Origin: Otatea glauca
Lineage: Eukaryota > Streptophyta > Magnoliopsida > Poales > Poaceae
Assembly: GCA_036346275.1 (NCBI GenBank)
Contig: CM070723.1
Span: 49,368,743-49,432,742 of the forward strand
Reading direction: 5' to 3'
Length of the DNA stretch: 64,000 nt
The notes under the pieces are model-generated. The model saw nothing but the letters and a program-made list of their open reading frames with translations, did not search any database and was not told the DNA's origin. The translations under genes were made by a program, and so were the position numbers. The first letter of the stretch is position 1. Each line of letters begins with the position of its first letter. Below, one piece after another: positions 46,501-55,785 of this stretch.

Positions 46501-48523
46501 AATTTTTTTATTCTACCCGAATTTGTAATCTCGTCCCTGGTTGAAACTTCATTAGGATTTTGAACCTTGGTCGTCACCCTCATCCCTGCTCCTGCCTCCC
46601 TCGTCGTTGTCGTTTGCATGGTTTATTTGATGCAAATCATTCATATTTCTAGCTATTAGATCTCCATTCAACTGTCTAGATCTACCCCCTCTCTGCATTA
46701 TATAATCTCCACAACCCAAGCCCACACAACCCTAGTGTCGCCGTCCTCATCCCCGCTCCTACCTCCCTTGTCTTCGTCGCCATTGCACGCCGGCTCCCAA
46801 CTGCCCCGTCAGTGTCACTCCTAGCATCGGCGAGCCTCCCTCGATGAGCCCCTCCCCCAACGCTGTTGCCTCCCATGCCGTCACCTCCCTCTTCCTTCTC
46901 CTCTATCGTATCTCCACCTCCCTCCTTTCCCATCTTCGGCAGCTACCATCGTCGGATTCACAACCACCATCCATCACCTCTTGATTTCTACTCGTTTCTC
47001 GTCGCCCCTGCTGACCACCATCGTCTACCGCCCTTCTCAAACCCACGGTAGATGGCGCCACTACCATCGCCTGACCTCCCTCTATATCAGGCCCCGGTGA
47101 ACTCCTTACTCTAATATGGCGAACTGGAGCCCTAACTTGCCGCCGCCGCTGTTGGAGAAGACGAAGCTACCGGAGCCTCGCCGAAGGCGGAAGTGGACAG
47201 GATCACAAATTGTGACGCAGATTACATGGTTAGAAATTAGAATGATTTGCAAAAAGAAATTATGCGTATGACACGTAGCAATTCCGAAAATAAAAAAGAG
47301 TAAGCATATCGACAAATCGGCATGACTTTGTCCCGATGAAGACCAAGAGGATATATACAACGATCACTCACATATTTCCTTGTACGGCTGGTTCCATGGA
47401 CAACAAGGTTGGTCATGTTCCCGATCAGGTAGGCGGTCAGGCCGAGGTTGAAGAGCATGTAGAAGGTGCTGAACACCATCTCCCTCGTGTTCACGGCGTG
47501 CATATCTCCATATCCGACGGTGGTAAGCGTGGTGATCGACCAGTACATGGACGCGACGTAGCGGTTCCATAGGCTCTCGCCGTGGAAGTCCGGCATGGAG
47601 GTGCTGATCCAGGTGTTCGCCGGGTCCGGGTACCGGTCGGCGAGAAGGTAGTAGAAGCAGCCTGCGCAGTGCACCGCGAAGAGAGTCACCTGCAGAAGGA
47701 GACCGTGATCACGAACTGAAAATTAAGGGGATCGGTGGAAGTAATTTGATCATTAGTAATATCAATCTGATGCAAAAAAAATTAGGCAATTGGAAGGTAA
47801 TTGATGAGCAGTCTGACGCTTTCAAGCCACTTACGCAGACGAGCTTTGCGCATCGGACCCAGAAGTAGCTGAACTTCCTGTCCTTCTCCAGACTGGGAAT
47901 TCAGGAATGTGTTAACTAGTTCTGTAGATTTCAGGAGCGCCGGGAAGATTCAGAAGCGAGTGATCGGTGACGTACTGAGCAAAGAGAGCGCCGACTCGCC
48001 GGAGGCGCCAGAGGCGGAGCATGCCGAAGAAGCCGTAGGACCGGAGGTCCGGCGGGAGGATCCTGCGGGAGAGCTCGGTGGGGACGGTGGAGGCGACGTC
48101 GAGGACGAGCCAGCTCGTGGCGTAGCGCCAGGCGATCTTCCTGGGGTCGTCCTCGAGCAGATGGGTCTTCTTGTCGGCGTAGGCGACGAAGAAGGCGAGC
48201 ACGATGTCGACGGCGAAGAAGGCGTTGACGGTGTTGTCGGCGACGGCCAGCGCGCCGTCCGGGTTCTGGAGGAAGCCGAACTCGAAAGGGGAGACCCACG
48301 CAGAGTAGACCACGAGGGCCACGAGGAAGTGCTCCCAGAGCCGGTACCGCGGGTCGTAGGGGGAGACGATGAACCGCCGGAGCCGGAGCCGGCGGTTGCT
48401 GCTGCGCGCGCCAAGAGACGGGAGGATGCCGCTGGTGACGCTGAATCGGCCGTCGCTGCCGTGGGTCGGCGACAGGTCCCAGCCATCGCGGCTGCCGCCC
48501 CACGGCCCGCACCTCGACGGCAT
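42157..48523 (-). CDS. AKT1-like: AKT1-type inward-rectifying Shaker K+ channel, 10 exons, 906 aa
   Basis: Plasma-membrane voltage-gated K+ channel for K+ uptake. Exons (minus): 47976-48523, 47835-47892, 47372-47689, 45173-45418, 44988-45086, 44794-44826, 44324-44509, 44048-44245, 43624-43699, 42157-43115; the joined frame is stop-free. S1-S4 lie in exon 1 after TGILPSLGARSSNRRLRLRRF; the S4 sensor is MLRLWRLRRVGALF. LEKDRKFSYFWVRCAKLVC is exon 2. The pore filter TVGYGD is at residues 259-264. Next come the C-linker and cyclic-nucleotide-binding region (about 310-496), with QQQETLDALPKAIRSSISH and GDVVGEIGVLCYRPQLFTAR. About five ankyrin repeats follow (520-700), then a Ser/Pro-rich linker, and a C-terminal KHA domain (about 825-897) with VRVTISCPEQ and IRDGDHLLLVSD. 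Intron 6 seems to use a GC donor, and intron 7 is 78 nt and stop-free. The length and N-terminus fit the AKT1 clade; which grass paralogue it is (AKT1 or the AKT3-like copy) is not settled. Confidence 0.95.
43463..43589. repeat. (CATA)n microsatellite in the last intron of the K+ channel gene
   Basis: About 30 uninterrupted CATA/TACA tetranucleotides lie in the intron between exons 9 and 10. The run is open in all frames and produces artefactual reading frames. Confidence 0.97.
44565..44733. mobile_element. 169-bp hAT-type MITE in the K+ channel intron 6
   Basis: Terminal inverted repeats CATAGTTACCGG and CTGGTAACTATG. Flanking octamers GTTCATGT (44557-44564) and ATTCATGT (44734-44741) match at 7 of 8. 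A second inverted pair, GTACGGGATTCG and CGAATCCCGTAC, lies inside. Confidence 0.8.
45504..46780. repeat. Tandem ~175-bp duplication in the K+ channel intron 3, first copy split by an hAT element
   Basis: The segment from CATGGTTTATTTG to CACAACCCAAGCCCA is present at about 45515-45640 and again at 46617-46740. Sequence after the hAT insertion (46570-46612, with CTCATCCCTGCTCCTGCC) matches sequence after the second copy (46738-46780, CTCATCCCCGCTCCTACC). The simplest reading is a tandem duplication whose first copy later received the 930-bp hAT-like insertion. Confidence 0.75.
45640..46569. mobile_element. Non-autonomous hAT-like element (family member e) in the K+ channel intron 3
   Basis: The left end reads TGAGGTTTCAAATTTTG and the reverse of the right end reads CAAGGTTCAAAATCC. 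Flanking octamers GTCGCCGC (45632-45639) and GTCGTCAC (46570-46577) match at 6 of 8. The interior shares diverged blocks with member d. It expands intron 3 to about 1.95 kb. Confidence 0.75.
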
Positions 48524-48739
48524 CGTCCGTGCGTTACGATCTGTTAGTTCTCCAGCCTATCGGCGGTCGCCGTGCGTCGCCGGCGGCGAGCGTTTCATGC
48601 GACGTCGTTCGCTTTCGGCGCCAAATCTTGCGGGCGTTCGATCATTGCGCGCGCGGCTTTGATCTGCTTCCCCGCGCGGTTTGCTTTATTTAGGCACGCA
48701 CGCCAGTGGCTTTGGCGCGCGCGCTGCGGGGGAAGCGAG

Positions 48740-48801
48740 CGGCCGTCGTTGCCGTGGATCGACAGGTCCCCGCCGCCGCACGGCCCGCACCTCGACGGCA
48801 T
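48740..48801 (-). repeat. Duplicated start of the K+ channel exon 1
   Basis: The minus strand from 48801 reads MPSRCGPCGGGDLSIHGNDG, an evident copy of the channel N-terminus (MPSRCGPWGG...DLSPTHGSDG) at 48523. The nucleotide match runs through CACGGCCCGCACCTCGACGGCATCG. The copy lies 278 bp upstream of the real ATG and its frame ends without joining exon 1, so it would act as an upstream ORF if transcribed. Confidence 0.8.
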
Positions 48802-50300
48802 CGGGCGTGCGTGCGATCGATCTCCTGTCTACCGCCTTCTATCTATAGGCGTCGAAGAACACATCAAAAACCAATAAATCGAAGAACACCTATCAAACTC
48901 GGCACAAAGAACTGAGCTAGTTCTCAACCATCACAACAATCATGTCCAACTTGGCACAAAAGCGTCCATGCTGTCGTCCACGAGACGAGAACAAAAAATT
49001 GGAACAGTACTTCGGACACCATCACAATAACACGAAAATTTTGAATTGCAAATGTTTGGGGTGCGTTACAGTGTACTGTCTGGTTCGATGTCGTACACAC
49101 TATGTACACGGTTTGATTCAGTGGGAAGCTAGTGAAACATATTTTTAAACCAAATAATCAAATATATATATTTATAAAAATAAAATTGCACTCTTAAGTT
49201 GCCACAGGGAGCGAGAGTAAGGAATGACCTGACTAGGAGAAGCGGGTGTGGATGAAAAAGGAGAGATGTTGTTGGTTTTTTTTTATTCACGGGAGGTGTA
49301 GAGAGTGTCTCGCGGTCCATGACGCATATGTCGTGAGCTACTTTTATTCAAGAGGAGGAAAGTAAGGATGGATTACTAGCCCTAACTCATATTTTTATAT
49401 ATTAATATAAAAGGTGTGCCGTACAAAGTATATCAATTAAGAATAGAGTTTGCATGTCATAGGTTAACAGATTTTTTTTACGTCTTTACATGGTATGTCA
49501 CAATTTCGATAGGCTAGTAGGCACTAGGCAGGGTCTTGTTTATCTCTTCAATCCTAACCTAATCTACCTTCTCTCTTACAAAATGCAAATGTTGATCAAC
49601 TCCAAGCATAGTTAACAATGGATCGACAAGCTGGAAAGTGCACATCTTGTCAGATAAGATAAAAGATATATAGCATATTATTCAACTAGACTTCCTAACA
49701 CCTTAGAGGTACGCATGCATAGTGCTTCCAACCTCTTAATCTTGTTCCAACATAATAAGTTATTTTGCCTTCATCATCAACCATGGCATATTCCCAGCAT
49801 ACACCCACTCTTCAACATCGTTGAAATGATCTTCGAAGCCCCCACAAAGACCACTAGCTTAACCTAAAGATAATCAATTCGTTGAATGCAGTGCTCATAT
49901 CACTACTTTACTACACATACGTAACAGTTCGTGGATCTCACGAGGAAAGGAATGGGGTAACATGGGAGCTATAGCTTTTCTGAAAAACTGCTTTTTAGTT
50001 TTCTAGGTTAAAAAGTAACTATAGTTTTTTTATGAGAGATCGTTTGACAAATAGCTAATCTTCCTTAACAATAAACTGTAAAATCAGGTCCAGCCCAGCT
50101 TTAAACTTTTAGCTTTTGCTAGTTATATATGGCTTATAACTTATGCCAAAAACCACTTAAAAGCTGAGCTATTTGGAAAGGTTTATTAGCTTTTTGAAAA
50201 CTGAAGCTGATTTAAAGCTAACCCTAAACAGGGCCTAATTATCTTCTTTGGATTCTTGCTATCTTTCTTTGACTAATCTGTCCCTGTCGATTTCATTCAG
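48802..50300. other. Non-coding region upstream of the K+ channel
   Basis: No gene supported. From about 49965 to 50240 there is MITE-like sequence with AGCTTTT and AAAGCTG words ending in AACAGGGCC, a partial Tourist-type element. The proximal part may hold the channel promoter; no TATA box could be assigned. Confidence 0.4.
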
Positions 50301-50389
50301 AGCTCATGGTCTCATACTCAGTTATGTTTCCTTTAATGCGGCTGTTAAAGGGATTATCGTTGGGCTCCCCGGATTGTCCTACTCATCGC

Positions 50390-50969
50390 CGAATATTGGA
50401 ATCGACAGTGATACCGATATCACTACGGTCGCAAGTCGCAAGTCACAAGTCACGCGATTTTCGCGCGAAATATGCGTGCGTGCGGTTCGTGACACTCGAA
50501 CCTGGGACCACTCACCTCGTGTGATGCTTCCTTACCATCTCACCTAACATGCACTTCTCAACTACTATAAGATATATTTTCCTTTTATCCCTTTGTATAC
50601 GAAAGTTTCAACAATTATTTGGATATCTAAATGACTTCAAATAAAAAAGTCGTCAACTACAAAGTTGTAGATCTCATCGAGAGCTACAATTTTCATATAA
50701 ATTTGGTCTCCATTCGACTTCGTATGAAAAAGTTATGATTTTTGAAAAAATATTATCACTGCGGGTTCGGATTTCGAACCGGCAGTGATAGTTCCTCCAT
50801 TATCACTACCGGTTCTTAAGAAGAACCGGCAATAATAGTATCACTGTCGGTTCTTTTTTGGTCGAGCATTTGTGCCGGTCTAGCTTATGAACCGACAGTG
50901 TTATTACTCCCAGTTCTAGTCGAATCAACAGTGATAGGTCGGCAAGAAAGGAGTTTTTTTTAGTAGTGT
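50390..50969. mobile_element. CACTA-type element end
   Basis: Ends at 50969 in TTTTTTTTAGTAGTG, the complement of the CACTACTA terminus. Upstream are repeated subterminal words around TATCACTGCGGGTTC, GAACCGGCAGTGATA and GAACCGACAGTG in both orientations, diagnostic of grass CACTA subterminal arrays. The left boundary is approximate; no second CACTA terminus was identified, so the copy is truncated or the other end is degraded. Confidence 0.75.
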
Positions 50970-51020
50970 ACGGGAGTTTTTGGGGCTTATTTTTTTTAGC
51001 ACATGGAGCAATGAGATATT

Positions 51021-51200
51021 AAAAATAACTAAAATATCCTTAATTATTATCTAAGCATTATACTCAATGCATGCATATAGAGGATATCAAGTAAATTCGG
51101 ATATTTATTAGGTATATAAAGGGAACATCACGTTAATTTGTATTGAAATATGAAATGTGTCTTATATTTATGGATAAAATCATTAAAAAATACATCCTAT
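51021..51200 (+). repeat. Dispersed ~180-bp repeat, copy 2
   Basis: Matches the reverse complement of 1951-2130. It is followed at 51195-51290 by three diverged copies of a CTATAAACTTAAATGGAGGG unit. Confidence 0.6.
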
Positions 51201-51872
51201 AAACTTAAATAGAGGGAATATATGTCGTCTATAAACTTAAATGGAGGGAATATATGTTGTCCTATAAACTTGAATTGATAGAGTACATGCCAAAGTGAAG
51301 ATGGTATCATGATCATGTATTCATCTGCCATATTTTCTCTTCTTTTTTTTTCTTTTCTAAACGTTGGTTTCATTGGTTTTATGTGCATGGCTTTTGAAAA
51401 TGTCCCTTGCATTCTGTGTGCACCGGCCAAACGGGTCATTGCTCACAAATGATGATAGCTGCATCAATTCTTAATCATTTGATGACCCATACATGAATGC
51501 TAGCTCCATCACTTAAAACGATAATGGTTGTCAAGAGTTAAATGGGTTGATTGATGACAGTGCCAATTTCATAGTGGTATGTATAACCTAATTTATGACC
51601 CACCGATGTTGTATCGAGTGTGCAATTTATGTTGATTTTTTTCTTTATAGCAATAATTCTAGGTAGTATTTTGTTGTGTTTTTCTCGCAAATGTTGATAC
51701 CTAAGCACTCCTATTAATTGTTCTTTGATTAGGAATAACTAAGTTGATGCTATTTCTTGCCCTCTTGTAAATATAAACTTATTTTTAAAATTCGCAGAGG
51801 GCCTTTTCGCAAAAAAACCATGACACGTGGCATGGCTGGTTGAGCTCCATTCTCTTCCGCTTTAATAGATAA
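51201..51872. other. Non-coding spacer
   Basis: Apart from the CTATAAACTT tandem units at its start, nothing is recognised. It ends at the putative Helitron 3' boundary. Confidence 0.4.
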
Positions 51873-54643
51873 CTAGTAAGAGTAGCGCGAGGTTATAATA
51901 ATACTCATCTTTGTAAATAAATAGGGCACAAAATAGTCCAGGAATCACAGTTCACACACAACACATATAACCAACCGGCAACAAATCTATAATTGAATGA
52001 AATTAAATGTGAAAGGTCTAAAGCCGAACCATAAAGACAAGAGTACAATTAATATAGAGGTAATATGAAGCAAAATACATATTATAAGCCTTGCATTCAG
52101 TCACTCGTAAATCGTAGTCTGTAATGGGGGTAGTGAAGTTTGTGTTCGTGAATTGATGACTAAGAGTGTAACATCTTTAAAACGCTACAGCAATGGCACA
52201 TATTTTATGAAATGATGTCTGGAGATAATCGACACTCAAAGTATACAGTCCTACGGTTCTAGGCCAAGAGCCTTCATCTTTAGGTGTTCGCGGTTTTGAC
52301 GATCTAGACCAATCTTCTTATCAAGAGCGCTTAGTCTACTATACACATGAGAAAATTCTAGTTGAAGTACTATATCTGTTTTAAAAAAGGTTACAATGCT
52401 ATTCTATTTCTACTTGTCTAATTGTTGTTCAAAACAAAGAAATATTAGGAAAATAATGAGGTAGGATCCTTATCTGTGAGAAAACAGAATGATTCACACA
52501 TAACTTCATAAATTATATTGAAGAAATTGGCTGCCTATGTTTTCACCAATCCACGGACCATGTCTCTCAAACAACGACAATAATGACTCAATCTTCTTGT
52601 GATGGAGATAACAAAACAACATTGTGACCCTACAATTAGAAAAATATATCTTGCTTAAGTATCTTTAGAAAGAAGTCATTATAATCTTGGACTGAAAGGC
52701 ACAAGTATGCTAGAACAATCACTATGAACTTATGTACGATGCTTTCAACAATAACATGGATCATATGGTCTTGGGGATGACATGTGCTGGCGTAGAGTAA
52801 AATCATTTTTCCTCTCAAATGTACGGATTGGCCCATGATGACATTTATATGAAAACTTTCTTCATATTGTTCTCTTTGATCAAGCACCTTCAAATATTTT
52901 TCAGATAGAAGAAACGAAAGAAAAGCATTTGAAGTGTTTTCTATGCTCTTTTATCTCCTAATATGAGGCTGACTGATTATCACTCTATCAGTACATAACA
53001 ATGGGTTGTATTTTTTTTCCTAAAAAGATCGTGATAGTTTGCATTCACCAAATAATCTATGACATTTGGTTGTAAAAGAAGATATTAACGGAAAGAGAAG
53101 AACTGGAACATCAAATACAATGGAAATGGAAATATTAAGACGATGAGCTCCCTTCTATGTTATGTAATAGGGAAATGTTACCAACATAGTCCCTAAGCTG
53201 ATGTAGGATATAAAGCGTAAAATTTAGCAGGCCCAGGGAACCATGGCTGTAGCCCACATAGCAATTTAGAATAGCCATGAATATAGAAAGCAGCCTGACA
53301 TGTTACTGTGATAAAATAAACCCAAGTATTTTAGCAAAAACTTGGTAAAAACTAAAATAACCACCTGCTGGGAGAAAGGCAATATTGTTACATAAGATAT
53401 ATCTCTGGAACTGCCTGCTCCCAGAAAGCCAGAGAATGTAAGTTGTGTCTTTTATAAATGGAAATGCAAGGTGGATACTATGCAGTAAAGCAAGGATCTG
53501 TCAACTTAATCTAAACAGGGCTTCCTATATAACAGAACAAAACAAAACCCTGAATAATATGATGGAGATCTATGCAAATCATTTGCAATTTTCTTTGTAA
53601 GTCTGAGGCCTACATTTGTACTCCCAACGATATGGAAGTGTAGATAGTAGTACCATGATACCACGAACGATCTCTTCAAAGGACACTCGCCTCTCGGTAG
53701 TTCATGCTGTAGATATCAATACCCACCACATGGAAAGTGGTAAGAGGACAAAGATTGTAAGCATGGGATAAATAGTGAATAGTATACAAATCCTTAGCTA
53801 GCATGAAACTGGCCATGAATATGCAAAAGCAAAGTAGAAGCATAGTTAATACATATGTGATTTTGAACTATGAATATATGAGGTATCGCTAATTATCTTA
53901 TTCATTAGAAAACTAATAATGAGAATACAGATCATGGTCATGAATAAGAAAGACTAATGACAGAGCAACAAAGCAAAATCTTACATAAATAATTTTCCTA
54001 CTGAATCCTAGTTATATAATGGAACCTCCTTTTGCCTCAATTCCTTCAAGATAGAAGCAAGTTTACATCCTCATGGAAATATAGAAATTATTGACACAAA
54101 GTAGGTAGCCCAACTTAGCTATATAATCAACAGCAAGAACATACTATAATTGAATTAGACTCCTGTGAAGCAGATACAAATTGGAGTTGAAAATCGACAA
54201 GTGCTAATGGAAAACCTGATGATATAATGCGTAGAAAGCACCTTCCCCCATGACCCTAAATCCCACTGGATCCAATCTTTTTTACAGGGTTATATCCAGG
54301 ACTTCTTTTTGTATGTTACTGATTTATGCATTATGAATTTGCACATTACACTCATGTCAAAATTATACTTATATGCCATAAGGACATGGAAACATGCTTG
54401 TTTTAGCTCAAATTAACTTGAAAGCATGAAAGATCACAATAATAGTTGAGACTTGGGAGAATTGGCGCTAAATCATCATCAGAGCAACACATAGATAACA
54501 ATGGTCAACAAAAAACTGATCAATCAAGACCAAGCTTGGTAAGTCTTTGCTATAGGAACCTCACTTTCACTTGGGATATATAGGCTCACTATACTAAGCT
54601 ACTATTGTTGAATACCTTCAAAGTTGAATTAAGAAAAATCAAT

Positions 54644-54720
<77 letters not shown>

Positions 54721-55785
54721 TAATTGCTAAGCACAAGATCAACCTGGTAATTCAAATAAGGACCTGGCTCCCACTCCACTTGTCTTTGCTTCCAACGAAG
54801 CATTATTGCAAGGCAGATTTGCAATGTCTGTCGGATTATTATCTGCTTGCGTATAACTAACAAGAGGGTAACAGACAGTGTGGGAGACCATCAAGAATGA
54901 AATAATATACTTTCTCAACTTGGTTCTTACAAACAAGAGAAAACAACATTAGAGAGCCACGATACAAGAACAATCAGAACGAATCGAGAAAACATCACAA
55001 ATTGTTCCGACGAAGTAGAAGAAATTAGCACCGGAAGACACAACGGGTCCGAACAAGCGGCTACCTTAGAGGCGCTGGAGGAAGGGGGCACTACACCGGA
55101 AGGAGAAGCAGCGGCTTCGTCGAAGAAGAACCATCGGCGAAGCAGGCCAGGCCACGAGCCTAGGCGACAGTGCCTAAGAGGAATGGTGGACCGCACTGGA
55201 AGGAGCGACGCCCCTGAAGAAGAACCACTAGCGGAGCAGGCAAGGCCGTGAGGCAAGGTGTCGGGGCCCGGGAGGAAAGGGGGAGCACACCGGAAGGAGC
55301 GGTTACCTCGAAGAAGAACCAGGCAAGGACGCCAGCGAGGGTGAGGGGCGGCGCTGGTGAGGGGACAGGGTCGAGGATGAAGGCGGCACGGGCGGAGGTA
55401 GGCTTGGGTTTCGGCAGGGAGGGGCGTGGAGGCAATCTGGGTCGGGCATCGTGAAGCGCATGGTCACACCGATTTCGTGGCCTCGTATGGGCCGATCCCA
55501 ATCGGACGATCGTGATCAGATGGGCCACGCATCCGACAAGAGGCTTACTAGCGGAGTGCTCCCGCAATCACGGAAATGCAGGGGCTTGGGCGCAAAATCG
55601 GCGACGGGCCTCGCATGAGCTGATCGCGACCGGTCGATCGTGATCGGATGGGCCACGCGGCAGACATACGGCGCGCCAGTTGAAGTGTTCCAGCAATAAC
55701 AGAAACACAGGGGGCCTGGGCGCAGAATCAGCGATGTGGGAGGCCTGGGAGCTCGGCATTCTCTTCTGCTATAAGGTAGTTATTA
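51873..55785 (-). mobile_element. Putative non-autonomous Helitron L (most downstream of a three-unit array)
   Basis: On the minus strand the 3' end reads CCTCGCGCTACTCTTACTAG followed by T, fitting the Helitron CTAG end before T. The 5' part begins near 55785 with ACTACCTTATAGCAGAAGAG, similar to the start of unit Y. GC-rich DNA (55020-55740) follows the 5' end and includes two diverged ~125-bp units (about 55480 and 55615) with GATCGTGATC and GATGGGCCACGC. Block 53215-53600 is homologous to 60290-60690 in unit X. An (AT)n tract lies at 54645-54718. No Rep-helicase is encoded and I recognise no captured gene. The 5' terminus is less certain than the 3' one. Confidence 0.5.
54645..54718. repeat. 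(AT)n microsatellite
   Basis: About 37 uninterrupted AT dinucleotides. Confidence 0.97.

Noticed and set aside
47909..48547. 212-codon plus-strand frame opposite K+ channel exon 1
   Set aside because: Shadow of a GC-rich exon; acidic low-complexity product and no similarity to any family I know.
55160..55567. Minus-strand 135-codon Pro/Ala/Arg-rich frame in Helitron L
   Set aside because: Covers tandem GC-rich units; no domain, splice sites or signal peptide.
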